Assembly: GCA_018287875.1 (NCBI GenBank)
Contig: JAGVVL010000009.1
Span: 3,348,001-3,412,000 of the forward strand
Reading direction: 5' to 3'
Length of the DNA: 64,000 bases
DNA from: Nigrospora sphaerica
Lineage: Eukaryota > Ascomycota > Sordariomycetes > Amphisphaeriales > Apiosporaceae
In this document: in pieces, positions 45,208-57,503 of the stretch
Position numbering within the stretch: position 1 is the first letter of the stretch
Layout: every line of letters starts with the position of its first letter
Position numbers and translations under genes: made by a program
Notes under the pieces: model-generated
Databases searched by the model: none
What the model was told of the DNA's origin: nothing
The model's input: only the letters and a program-made list of their open reading frames with translations

Positions 45208-48200
45208 GGTGGCGGCGTGGGCGGGTGGTGGACAGGCGGTATCAATTCAGTTCTCAAAGAGGTGAGAAAGCCGGCGGATGGGGATGGCAGAACCGTCGCG
45301 AGAGTGATGGTGGTTTAGGGGCCCGCGAAGCACTGGAAGAAGGGCCTGTGGTGCGTGGGGTTGTTTTACAACGGTCGGCTGTATGGGATGGTGAGGCCGG
45401 GTACTGGCAGGGAGAGCTGGACGTTTAGTTGGGAAGTGGGAAGAGGGTTTGGGGTGGCTTCGGGGCCTGCGAGTTTGGGGGGTTAAGGGCTTTATGTGAC
45501 AGGAGGGTCCCGACAGGCTCAACTGGATCACCCACGCAGGCGCCCACCCACCACCCCCCTCCCCTCCCCCCCTCCTCTCCTCTCCCCTCTTCTCGCCTCC
45601 ATTCTCTTCTTCTCTCCGGCCTAGTGGCCCCCCCCCCTACCCCCCAAAAATCCATCACAGCGAGGAGGGATTTCCCTCGCCGCCCTCTTTTATTTTACTT
45701 CCCCTACACTCGCTGGTTATGCACCTAGGCTTTGCCTACGATCTAGGTACGACCTACATACCCGCGTACCTACCTCCTCCGGGGCTAGTATTTTCCCTCG
45801 CAGCTCGGCACCCAAGCACCCCCGGGCACGTCCCCAGCCATGTACCCAAGTTTTACCTTCTTTCAATCCAATCCCGTCTTGGGCCCCTAGGTCAATGAAC
45901 CCGCTGGGTGGATGAGCTGGTGGGAGCGACTGATTGAAATCAATCGGGTCGGTCGGGCTGGCCTTGCATCGCATCAGTCTGATGCGTGCACTTGCGACAC
46001 CACCTTCCTCGCCTGCCGCCCAGCGCCCGCAGCCCGGGCGGTACCTATGCCCATCCATCTCACGCCCCGTCTCTAGGTACTGCATAGTATATATGCCCTC
46101 GATCATTCCGTGCCGTGTCGACGGGTTAAATTTGCCCTATTGCACCACCGTCGATGCCGGCCAAATGATACGTGAACTGAACACACTTCCGACCGCCCAT
46201 TCCTCAGTATTGAGTCCATCACCTCATTTGTCTGCACCAGGCCGTTCACCGGAGCCCACGGTCATCACAACCAATCCTTTCGACGGCCTTGGCCGGACAG
46301 ACGGATGTATCCAGGGGATGTACCTGCGTTACGTATATGACCTACCTACTTTGCTGTACGGAGTACCTAGCCGGGCCTGCCCTGGGTCCATCTGGGGCGG
46401 CCATCATCGACGAGCGGGTTGTTTTGATTTTTTTTTCGCTCTAGGCGTGCCCATCCACGGTCGGTTAAAAACAGCGGCGATGCACAAACGACTGGGGCGC
46501 GCAACTCGCCAGGGAGATGGGGGTACATGGTGCACTCCGTCGTCCAAGTAAATCGGTATTGGCCGCCGTTCGGCCCATCCGCTTTCGCATTCAACCGGCC
46601 AGAAATCGGCGCTGTATGGGTGTCTATTCCGATTCGTCGCGAATACAAAATCCATTTTCCCCGTTGGCGCCGCGGAACGGAGCCGTGGGGATACCGTTGC
46701 AGCGTGTTGAAGCCCATTGTCTGTTTCGAGGGTTCTTGTGGAAGAGGCCTGAAAAGCTCGCTGAGGTACCTAGACCGACTAGCATGGGATGTTTTGGCTA
46801 TGTTGCGGTTGCATGCAAGGCCCCATCGTACTACCGTCAATACGCCCACCTGACTGGCTAGGGGACAGCCTGCCACGCCTATTTTCCTCACCCGGAAGCA
46901 CCTGCGTTAAAAGCGGCAAGCCTGCCTGGCTGCGTGCGTGGCCGGTCCACTGGGCGCAGCAATCGAAGCCGGCCCAGCCAGCGGGAAAAAAAAAAGCCAG
47001 CAACCACCCAAGCACCCAAGCACCCAAGCACCAGCAGCACCACCACCACCAAGCTTGTCCCGTAGGGAAGGCAGCACCCAGATCCAGATTCCATCAGATC
47101 AGACGGCAGAGGACCTCTAAAACTGCCCTAGCGCCCCCAAAACGCCCAGAGATGGGGACTGGAAGGCGTGAGACCGGGAGACGAAACGAACACAGTCGAG
47201 CCAGGGGACACGCAGTCAGGCTGACTGTCGCCCTGCATCCCTCCTCCTCTTACCCTACCTATCTCGTCCCCCCCTGCTGCTGTTCTTTCGCCCTCGCTAC
47301 TTGCCGACACTCGCAGTTCACGTTGGCTGCTGATCCATTGACGGCGCGTCAGCCTGGCTCTGGCCAGGTCTGGCTAACTTGGGCTCTGGCTGATTGCGCT
47401 CGTTCGGATTTTTGCAATGCACCTCGAGAGCCCCGCCCACTACCCATTTCCCCAGGACCATGATCAGCCGACCTACCACACCGCATCCAGCAGGCCATGC
47501 GACTTTAGTACCTCTTCCCTTTTCCTCTCTTTCTCTCTTTCTCTCGTGGGACCTTCTCACAATCAGCCAAGTAGTGTCGGCTTTGCCCACCACCCTCTCG
47601 CCCCCATCCCCCCCTCGGCATGCCATCGTTAGTTGTGCTGTCCAGCGTATCTACCCTTTTCATTCCTCCCACTACGGCACCCCTTTTAAGTTGAACCCCG
47701 CCCACCCCTCTTGCTCCCTCTCAGGTCCCTCGGCAAGACCCGTGCTCTTCCCTGCGATCCAGCACCCACTCCCCCAACACCGCATCTGGTTTCCCAGGCT
47801 AAGGCGGCGCGAATGCAGGCCTGTTCCTGTCGCAACCTCCTGGTTCCGGCCCTCGAAACCACTCTGCCTCCCAGAGCATCCCTCTGCCGCCTTTTTGCTT
47901 GTTCATACAGCACATCGTCTGGCCTATGGCTCTTGCTAGGTACAAGCAGTACCTGGACTTGTTCAGGGTTAATCTCGTTCTTCCTAACTTCCGACTGATG
48001 CGAATTCACCGGCGTCCATGGGACCAAGGGGTCTTTGCCTGGAGGCTACCTGGGCACCGTGTAATCGTAGAGTCTGCTGGCGTCAACGGGTGCTCTGGGC
48101 TTTACCCCATCCCACGGATAGTGCATAACGTACTAACCTGTTTGGCTGCCTGCGTACCTATATTATTCGCACTACAAGAGGACGTAGCCTCTGAGCACTA

Positions 48201-50113
48201 ACTCTCCATCCTGAGTGCATACAAGTCTTAGGCAATGCGTTGATCTGTCGTGTAGAGCCTTGGCCGCGTAAGGGCACACATCACCCGGCCCAGAGGGTTG
48301 ATTCTTGAGTAGATCGCTGTTTGCTCTGCAATCTGCCCCGAAGGCCGTCGTTGATGGAGGCTGCATCGTCATCGGAAACCCACGACATGTAAATTATGGC
48401 CTGGTCGTTCTCGCAGCCTCATGAGACATTGTTCCCTTACACACTGAACAATACGTATGTAGAATGCTGGAGAAGACTTCCATCCACTCACGGTCCGAAT
48501 AGTGCCTGCGTTGCCTGTGTCGGCCAATCTTTCAGGCAAGCCGTCCTGGCTCGTGAACTTTCTGAACCTGAATTTACAAGAGCATCCCCCCAAGCGGTAG
48601 AGATGAATAGTGGCCGTATTCCATATGCCAATGCCGTCACCAGTAACACCAGAATAGGCCGCGCCACCCGTCGCTCTTTAACCCAAGCTCGTTCGCTACA
48701 GTGTAGCTACACAACCTCGCCCGCGGGTACCGCTTGAAGAGGCCGCGTCCCCGTTCCCCCAGCGGCACTATACGTTGTCGTAAGGCACATTCATCATCGT
48801 CACAAGCGCCTGGTCTATAACCAGATAGATACCTCTTTAGCTAGGCAAATATCTAGAGGGTTTGCAAACTGAGCCATTGCACGCAAGCGCAACATGACTT
48901 GGCCATGTCCGTAAGCACAGCCAGAGCTGCCCCTGGTTGGCACGGATTTCGTGCCACAGGTATTCGGTAATATCCCTCCCAGGTACCCTGATGGGCGCAA
49001 AGGGCCGCCCAGGGCATCCAACTGAGCAAGACTGCTTTTGAGGTGCGTTTGTTACCGGCCACGACAAACGGCCATCAGGTTTCTTACGTTCAACGGCCAA
49101 CCCCCACCTGTATCGTAGAGCGTGGGCAAGGTAGTTTATACGAACGTCATCGCCCGAGCAGCCGGTGAGATCGCTCCTATATAGAAGCGCCCAGCCGTAT
49201 TCGTGGTGCTGGGACAATATCCCCTCGTTCACCATGCTGGTCAGCGTGGTGTTGAGGGGTTGGTTGGTAGACGGACCCATACACGCTCGTCCACCATATG
49301 CAGCCGCCGCGCGCGTGCAGTGCCCGCTCTCTTGTATGCAGAAGGCGAGTTACTCAGAACGGAGCTCATCATGGCCGCGGGAGTCCGTTGAGTCCGGCAT
49401 CCAGGGCTGAAGCCATCTCGGCGTCATTTGCTCGAAGTTTATGGGCCGCTCGTGCTAGGCGTGATGCGACGGGCGCGACGCGCTGCACGGGCAACCACAG
49501 TCACATCCACCCGTCCTCTGTCGGCTGCCAGCGCATGCATGCCGCTTGGCACGGAACGTGCGCTCTCTGTCGGCACTCGGTGGGAATCGCACGGTAGGGC
49601 AATGGCAGGGGTTCTTCCATGGCGACGACCCTCGACCTCCCATAGCCCACAGGTACCAACGTACCGCCATGGGCGCTGCCTTTGCTCTTTCGTCCAACCC
49701 CATCATCAGGGCGAGGGGCGCCAATGGGCGTGGGCCGTTTTGTCTTGGCGGGTTTGGAAACAGGACCGACCCTCAGCTAAGCTTCATGCTACCGAGCTGG
49801 AGCACAGCTTGCGCAACGGGCCACCCGCAACCCCTCAGCCCCTCCAAACAAGCGGCCAACTACGTAACGCCTCCGATCTTCATCCCTCGATCCCCCCCCC
49901 CAAGTTCCAGCGAGCGGCCTCCCTTTTTATTACGAGCTCCCGCCCGCCCACCTCCGTCTGCGACAACTCGCCCTGTCCTTCGACAATTGTTGTCTTCCAT
50001 CCTTCCAAGCGACTTGATGCTCGCTCTTCTTGCCTACGACCGACTCACCATCATTGACTGATTGACTGCAATACACAACGCCCCCCTTCCGAACGACACA
50101 AGCTGGGTCCACC
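45208..50113. other. Gene-poor region of 4.9 kb
   Basis: The largest gap in the window. It contains a dense CT tract at about 45549-45605 and a tandem (CCCAAGCA)3 at about 47007-47032 followed by CAC repeats. Open frames up to 224 codons (46789-47463) look random, with proline, serine and arginine-rich composition and no domain. I see no RNA gene and no transposon protein. Confidence 0.45.
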
Positions 50114-53100
50114 ATGTTCCGACTCAGTCTTTACCCTGCCGTCCTGGCACTGGTGATTCTGCTCTTCACCCCGGGAGCTTTCGCCTTCGGTGCTGGCAAC
50201 ATTGCCGGCATCTCCAAGGTCGAGGGCGTCAACTGGCGTCGTGAGTTCTACCCTCTCCCTAGCGAGCGCGGCCACGGTAGCCCACGAACACGCGGCTGCC
50301 GGGCTGCGTCGTGCTTGGGTTCTCTTGCTGCACTCGGATAGCTGTTCCTCGCCACGTGCCCGCTGAGCTGACCACCGCCGCATCCTACAGATGGCGACGT
50401 TGAGGAGACTGCCCTTCTCGCCCTGGCCATGGCCCGCTGCCTGGGTTCGCGCAAGGACTTTGACAAGCTCACCATCGCCCGAGTATGTACCCATGCGGCC
50501 GCCTGACTTGCTCTCCGTGAATCCTCCCGTGCGAGGGCCCGCCGCTCACACAATGCCAGATCTACTTCGGTAACTGGCTGAGGGATTACTCCCAGGCCAT
50601 CGACATTGGAACCGTCAAGTCGGTGTCCTCGGAGGCCATTCGTTTGCTCCTCTGCATCCTTGGTTTCATGACCTTTGGCTACGGAAGCAGGGAGTTCGAA
50701 GTCACAGCCGAGCGCCTGGGTATGACCGTTTTCGCCCCCCGACCGTATACGCATCCACTAACACACATTTCAAGGCACCTACCGTCCTGAGGACCACATT
50801 GACAACCCCAAGGGATATGGCGACGGCGCCGGCGATCCCCGCCAGTACGATCGACGCCTCCGTGGGCCCATTGACGAGGAGAGAGAGCTCTCTGTTGACC
50901 CGGAGACCGGCATGAAGAACTACATCGCCAACGAAGGCGCGGGCATCATGACCTCGAGTGAACACACCAAGAAGCTTTTCCGCCGCTCCATTGAGCTCGC
51001 CCGGTCTGGAAACAAGGCCGATGTTTACGAGGCCCTGCGCCTGCTCGGTACCGGTCTTCACTGCCTGGAAGGTTCGTCTCCCTCTGCTACCGCCTCGTGC
51101 TGGCAGCTAACCGGTTCACAATAGACTTCCTTGCCCACAGCAACTACGTCGAGCTGGCTCTGATTGAGATTGGCGAGCGTGATATCTTCCCCCACGTGGG
51201 ACGGGACACTCGTATGCGCCTCGAGGGTGCTAACGACGACGTTTACCCTATTGTCACCGGAACTTTTGGTGGCGTTGACTTCCTGCACTCGGTCACTGGC
51301 GAAGGTAAGCCAAATCGACAATCGCTCAACGACGGCTGGAGACTAATACTGGTGGCAGTTTCGGATAAGCTGACCCAGAACGAGCTGGACGAGCTGGAGG
51401 GTACTCTGAAGAACACCGCCAGCGGCGACACCAGCTTCATCGAGAACCTCCTCGACAAGTTGCCCGAGGGTATCTTGGGCGGCGACGATAAGAAAGACAA
51501 GATGCACAACATCCAAGAGAATGCCAACAACTCGCAGATGGAGAACATGTCGGTGTCGCCCCGTGAGCCTGAGGAGTTCACCCGCTACATCCAGGAAGTC
51601 TTCAAGAACATCATGCCGGCCATTGAGTTCCACGACGAAGTCATGCAGTCCATCAGCGAGGCCATCGAGAACATCCCCATCCTGCCCAAGATCATTGAGC
51701 AGCTTGAGGAGCAGATGTCGGTCTGGGTCTTCTCCATTATTGCCCCTATGGTGGTTCCCATCCTCCAGCAGGTCAAGAACGAGCTGCGCACTGGCTCCGC
51801 CGAAATCATTTCGAGCAGCGAGGCCGAGCAGCACATTGTCTTCGACGACGACCGGTCGACGGACCCGACCCACTCCATGCTGTCCAAGGATCACTTCAGC
51901 AACGTAAGCTGCCATATTACTATTCTGCGCGCCCGGCGCGATGCTGATGATGCACCCATAGGTCCTCAACGAGGTCGCTGGCGGAACTGCCTCCAAAGTT
52001 GTGTCTTGGGTTGTCCCTCAGATGATGGCCGCCTGGGACGGCGAGGTCGATGACGTTGATAGGCTACTGAACGACCTTGTGTTCGGTGTGCTTCACCACC
52101 CCGCTCAGCGTGATATGGGCAGCCGCAAAGCCCGCGAGGGACGACAGATGATGTTTGACTCTGTTAGTGAGTGGTGGGAGCGGAAGGATGACGGTGAGAA
52201 GGATGACTTCCGACGCAAGCTCTCCCGTGAGGGTGTCCAGAGAGGTCAGTACAATGTGGCTCCCATCCGCAGTTTTCTCTAGGGTCTAACCCCCACTTGC
52301 AGGCCAGAACCACAAGGAGGGTGTCCATGACACCGGTCACGGTTGTGGCAAGCCGCTTGGCATGCACAAGAATTTTGCCGGCGGCGAAGGTGCCAGTGCC
52401 GAGGATCGTATTGCCAGTGCTGCTGCTGGCGCCATATACGAGGGACTCACAGGTGGTATCAGCGGCGTCGCCCAGTCGACGGCTGGTATTAACCTTCCCG
52501 GCGCGTATGGTGGACATTCGACTGAGTTTGGGCAGCCCACTGGTGGGGGCAGCGGCGAGGGTGGCCTGAAGGGCTTCCTGAAGGATGTTGGACAAAGCTT
52601 CCTGGGAGGCGCTTTCAAGAAGGACAAGGAAGACAGAGAGTCCTTCAGCGAGACCCGGCAGGACGACTACTCGCGCACCGAAGAGCGCACCGAGTATTCT
52701 CAGTCCGGCTCGCGCTACGAGCAAAGGCACGATGAGCGCACCGAGTATAATGATGGCAGCGCGACCCGCCGCCACGAACGCTACGAGCAGAACGAGGGCC
52801 GCGGTGGCGGCGCCACTGGCTACGGCTACGAGGAGAGAACGGAGGCGCGTCCCTCGCATAGCGGAGGCTATGACACTCGCACCGAGCGGACCGAAGAGTA
52901 CGGCGGCTACAGAGGCAACAGCGGCGGCGACTACGGTGGCAGCAGCGGCGGCTACGGTGGCGACAGCGGTGGCTATGGTGGCAACAGCTACGGTGAGCGT
53001 CGTGACGATAGTTATGGCGGGCGCCGTGACGATAGCTACGGCGAGCGCCGAGAGGAGAGCTATGGCGGACGCCGTGACGATAGCTATGGCGAGCGCCGCG

Positions 53101-53186
53101 AGGAGAGTTATGGCGAACGTCGCGACGACTACGGCGGCTATGGCGAACGTCGTGACGATGAGCGTAGGGGCGGATACGGCTACTAG
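50114..53186 (+). CDS. het-c: Heterokaryon incompatibility protein Het-C
   Basis: Eight exons: 50114-50240, 50391-50482, 50560-50719, 50775-51071, 51125-51304, 51359-51903, 51962-52244 and 52303-53186. All junctions keep phase and the product is 855 residues. A signal peptide (YPAVLALVILLFTPGAFA) is followed by the conserved Het-C body: NWRHGDVEETALLALAMA, IYFGNWLRDYSQAIDIG, YRPEDHIDNPKGYGDG, RRLRGPIDEERELSVD, GLHCLEDFLAHSNYVELAL and FGGVDFLHSVTGE. The C-terminal 200 or so residues are glycine, tyrosine and arginine-rich with tandem repeats. In Neurospora, alternative het-c alleles trigger cell death after hyphal fusion; allele specificity lies in a variable segment of the body. Whether this copy is polymorphic cannot be seen from one sequence. 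Confidence 0.95.
52986..53129 (+). repeat. Six tandem 24-bp units in the het-c coding tail
   Basis: Six consecutive 24-nt units code for SYGERRDD, SYGGRRDD, SYGERREE, SYGGRRDD, SYGERREE and SYGERRDD. Codon wobble differs between units. Degenerate GGYGG units precede them (about 52900-52985) and two partial copies follow. Confidence 0.9.
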
Positions 53187-54956
53187 GCGGAGGTACGGAC
53201 GAGGTACTACCTAGCTAGGCCCTCTGTTGCTGCCTGTCAGCCCTCAGTTTGATACCACACTCCATGAACCGAAACAGCGTAACGAAGCTGCATGATTATA
53301 AACGAATGAACTGTGACAGCTGGTGCTTTCTTGCAGTAGCAGCCATACCACGGCATCAACAAGAGGCATGTTCCCCTCGTGTCGACGGGTATTTCGGGGG
53401 GTCGACATCTCGATGCTGCCCGTGTGTTGGCCGTCAAGGTGCGCTGCTGCTTTGCCGGCCGGCGGAAAATTATGCCTGGGCCTCTTCCCATATTTGAAGC
53501 CCCTCTTTTGCCAATACCTGGCCCCCATCCGGAGGTTAAGTGGCGATATAAGCTTGCCTCAAGAAAGACGGGGGTTTATTCATGCAAGCCAGCCCTTCGG
53601 TTGTATCCCGATGAGGTGCCGCTTATGATCCATCGGCTGACGGGATGGGCCATTTGCCGGGCGGGACGACAAAGGACGAGACGTATGATGCAGTTCTAAC
53701 TACCGGTTCCCTCATGACTCGCTCTCTTATAAAGGGCCCTCGCCCTGTCTCCTCCGTGTTCCGTTGCTCTGACGGGGGAGGAGCATCGTTTACATCCGCG
53801 GTTTCTACCTAGCCCGTCTGAAGAACATCGGCCCCCCTTTCGCCGAGTCACCAACACAGCCGGGACCGAAGCCACCGTCGCCATGCACACCCTCCGGCCT
53901 GTCAAGGAGTTCACGCCCACAGCCGGCGGTATCGACGTTCGCCATGTACGAGGGGGCCGGCGAGCCACCGGTATCCCCTCGCGATGGCCCTGGGTACTTG
54001 TAACTTTGCAGCCAGGTAGCCTCCCCCGGTAGGCGGCTGGTCGGGCCGCAGAAGGGCCCTGGTCGAAAGAGGAAACTCTGGCGGGCCTTGCCGACACCTG
54101 GTTCGCCGGGACGAGGCTGGGCCGTCGTATGTCTCGCAGAACCCCAAGTCGGAGCCATCTAGTTGGGTAAAAGTCTCCGGGGGGGACTCCATCTATTGTT
54201 GGTCACGCTTGGGTTGGTGTACACTACACAGCCCACGCTGGCGTCCTTCCCCAACTGCCCTTAACGAGCTTTAGGTACCAGACGCCCCAAGGTTACGTCA
54301 ATATCAGGACCCTTCATACCGCTGCTCTCCCTCCTCCGTGGTCGCGTTCGGGTTCCATTGTACGGACTGCGGGCGGGGGTGGGCTGCTGGATCGTTCCTA
54401 TGTTTCCCTGAAGAGCTTGCGCACACAAAAAGAAGCAAAGCGTCCTTCCGCTCTTATCGTGTCCCTGCTATCGGGCTCAGCTGGTTCTTGCCCTGGGCGG
54501 ATCGGGACATCGTGGTGGAGGGGGTGGATTTGAGAATCGACTTGACCGACAACATGGTATGCGCGCGAGAAGGATACTTCATGGTTATCACCCGTCGCGG
54601 CTCCTTTCTCATCGCGCTCTAGGGCCATATGAGGGAAAAGCAGGGGGCAAGGCGAGGATAATCGGGGACGAGGAGAAGAGTGGGAGGGAAAAGAACAGAG
54701 AGGGAGAAAAAGGAAAGGGGAGGGGGGGAAATGATGGAAACCTACCCCAGTAATACTTGCAACCTAATCCACGTATCGCTGTATCACAAAGATCAAAACT
54801 TCCGTCATGATCCGAACACTGGACCGCGTACTGTAATTCTACCCCCATGGCAGCATAACGGGGCATGACAGAGCACGGAAATAGCTCACTCACCCAACTC
54901 CCGAACCCGTGACCCCCGGTGTTGTCAACAACGACCACGCCTCGTTGTGCCGTCTT
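53187..54956. other. Intergenic with an orphan promoter and 5' exon
   Basis: TATAAAG at 53728-53734 precedes an ATG at 53883 in good context (GTCGCCATG). That frame starts MHTLRPVKEFTPTAGG, but meets a stop within 27 codons if an apparent intron (53946-54012, GTACGA...TGCAG) is removed, or 45 codons if it is not. It looks like the remaining 5' end of a lost gene. No other gene recognised. Confidence 0.3.
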
Positions 54957-56110
54957 CTACTTTGTTGCCAGTACGGTCTTGAAGAGACCCACGACCCCAG
55001 CGGCAGCCTGCGTGTGACTGAGACTGGGCTTGGCCGAGCCGATCCAAAGTAGTACCGCTTCTGGAGGCCTACTCCCCCGGAAGACGTCGGCGAGGGCCGA
55101 ATCTTCTATAGGGTCTCCCAGGGGCGTCCCTGTCCCATAGGCCTCGATGTAGTCAATATCGCCCAGTTGGAGCTGCGAGGCCGCGAGGACGGCGTGGACA
55201 ACGCGCTGCTGTGCGGGGCCGCTCGGAGTCATAAACCCGGCGCCGCGGCCGCCGTGGTTGACAGCGGTGCCGCGTATCAAGGCGTGGATAAAGTCGCCGT
55301 CCCTCTGCGCATCCGAGAGGCGTTTAAATACGACCAAGGCCGCACCCTCGGCCCAACGGGGCGTGGGAATAAGGCTTACGCCGCCCGCAATGGCCATATC
55401 GCACTCGCCGCGCCGGAGTACCGTACATGTCGCGTGCGTGGCCACGAGCGACGAGGAGCAGGCAGTATCGAGGGTCAGGGGAGGCCCCTCTAGGCCCAGC
55501 GCGTACGACAGGCGGCCGGATAGGGCACCGTCGGTGCTGCCGTTGAGGCTGTACCCGCCCAGCTCGTCAAGTGGTGTCGCTTGTTGGATCGCGGGGATGT
55601 TGCTGGCCCCAATAAACACACCAGTGGGACTGCCGCCGAGCATGTCGCGGACCTCATGCTTCTGGGCCACGATGGTCCCGCCCCCGCAGACGAGCGGCAG
55701 GAACAGGCCGGGGATGGACATGTCGAAACATGAAGGACTGGTAGCCAGCGTCAGGTCAGTCTCCTTGCAGCCGGCTCCCGCCCGAGCGAGATGAGCAGGT
55801 TGCATAACGCTTCGTAGCTCATGTCGACGCCCTTGGGCCGGCCCGTCGAGCCCGACGTGTGGATAATGTAGGCGAGGTCTGAGGGGGGTTGCTTGGACCT
55901 CCCTTCTCACCTACTCGCTCAACCCGTCAAAATACTCGGTTTCATAGACACATTCCGGTGCCTCCATGGCAGCCTCTTCGAGATGCACCCACTGAATGTG
56001 TCGATGCAGAGGAGGTCCGCAGTCGGCGAGCGGAGCGGGCTGTACAGCAAGCCTCGCGGTGAAATGCATAGGTACGAGGGAGCCCAGACCCCTCAAGAGC
56101 GAAGTGCAGC
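54957..56110 (-). pseudogene. Broken NRPS adenylation - PKS ketosynthase relic
   Basis: Minus strand. An adenylation-domain part comes first: LRGLGSLVPM and LADCGPP near 56000-56100, then the A3 core [12 protein letters not shown] at about 55828-55866. After a frame change near 55750-55790 it continues as SPSCFDMSIPGLFLPLVCGG. This runs directly into the middle of a ketosynthase (SPTGVFIGASN, YSLNGSTDGALSGRLSYALG), so the end of the A domain, the carrier domain and the KS start are missing. The KS keeps its active cysteine (DTACSSSL, codon 55458-55460). It lacks about 28 residues after SLIPTPR, has tyrosine instead of the first catalytic histidine (EAYGTGT, codon 55137-55139) and stops at KTVLATK. 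It cannot be a working synthase. The KS resembles bacterial-type modular enzymes. Confidence 0.8.
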
Positions 56111-57503
56111 AAATCACGATGTTTGCGACCCCCTCCCATCGGCGACTCCCTGCGAGTATTGCAGGAATCTCGATATTTCCTTTGGTAATGTACGGCTTGT
56201 GCATGGAGAGGGGTTCTCGTTGCCGTGCCGCAGTTGCCGACCTACGCATGCCGATCAGACGGCACGGGAAACGGAGAAGTGCAGGATTCGGGGAGCGGAG
56301 AACGAAGAAAACGCCGGGTTCGAGGCCCAAAACAGCTCTACTATGCAGGTGGTTGGAGATCGTGCTACAGGTCGGCACTACCGTCCTTCGCTTCCCGGGG
56401 GCCTCCCCCTCATGCTGGCGTCGAGGGCGCCGCGTTTGGGCGGCGGAGAGGGCGAAGTACGCCACGCAATGAGCTCTAGAACCGGGAGGCAACCGAGCAA
56501 GTTAAAGCAGATCGGGTCTCGTGGTCCAAGACATCTTCTCGGCACTGCCCAGGGATAGGGGCTTGCAAAGCCGCCACTCACAATGTGACGTGGCCCGCAT
56601 ATGTAGTTACCCTCACAGGGGAATTGTGAAAATTATGTGTCGTTATTTAAAAAGGTCTCGTGCTTACCAACCCAAGGCTCGCAGCCTGTTTTGGACTCAC
56701 ATACTTGGTTACTGTACGTGTAGATAGGGGGAGGTGTCAACCAGTTCATGGCAGCACAGAGCGGACAGAACAGTACTGAGGACAGCACCCAGTCCGCCCT
56801 CACGGCATCGAGCGCTTCAATACTGTATAAGTCGGCGAAGCTTTTACCTATAGCACCGATTTACTGAAATTTGCCACGCGACTCATGTCCACTCGGGGCC
56901 GGGAGTGAGGGGGTTCGTCCCGGGGCACGCGGTTATGTGCATACGTTGCCGATGTGCGGATACGGGGAAACGGGATGCCTATTTTCTGCCGTGACGTTGC
57001 GGCCCAGATCCGTCGTATGACGATCCACCCGGTGCTGGGTCGGTAGGTATGTAGCCGTGCCGGGGCCGGTGAATCGTGGCTCTGATGGACTCGAGCCTGT
57101 TATGCTGTATGGCAGGGCGGCGTAGCTAAGGGACGTGACACGAGGGGGCTTTCCACCCCCTGGGGCTGCCTCCAATGGGAATGTGGTACCCGGCCGTGTC
57201 GGCAATAGAAGGTGATACCCATGCCCTTAGCCGCTAGTTATAACGCATCGACACCGCTTTTCCGATCTCACTGGCGGATGACGTTCATTATGGATGATTC
57301 TTGTTGTTTGGTAGAAAGGTAAGTACCTATCAAAAGGACCATGAAATGAGTTCTTCATGGCTAAGGGCGCAATCTAGCTTACTTGGAACTTTGACTATAC
57401 TTTAAGTAGTTGAACAAGCACTCTCATACTCCCCCAAGTTGAAATCCTGTCAATAGTCATCTCCTGTCCCTCCTTGAGTGTTTTGCTACTGCCCCTATCC
57501 GTT
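56111..57503. other. Intergenic
   Basis: Some of the left part may be further eroded adenylation-domain sequence, but I could not align it. No gene recognised. Confidence 0.4.

Noticed and set aside
46789..47463. 224-codon frame in the gene-poor region
   Set aside because: Low-complexity glutamine, histidine and proline-rich translation of short repeats with no conserved feature.
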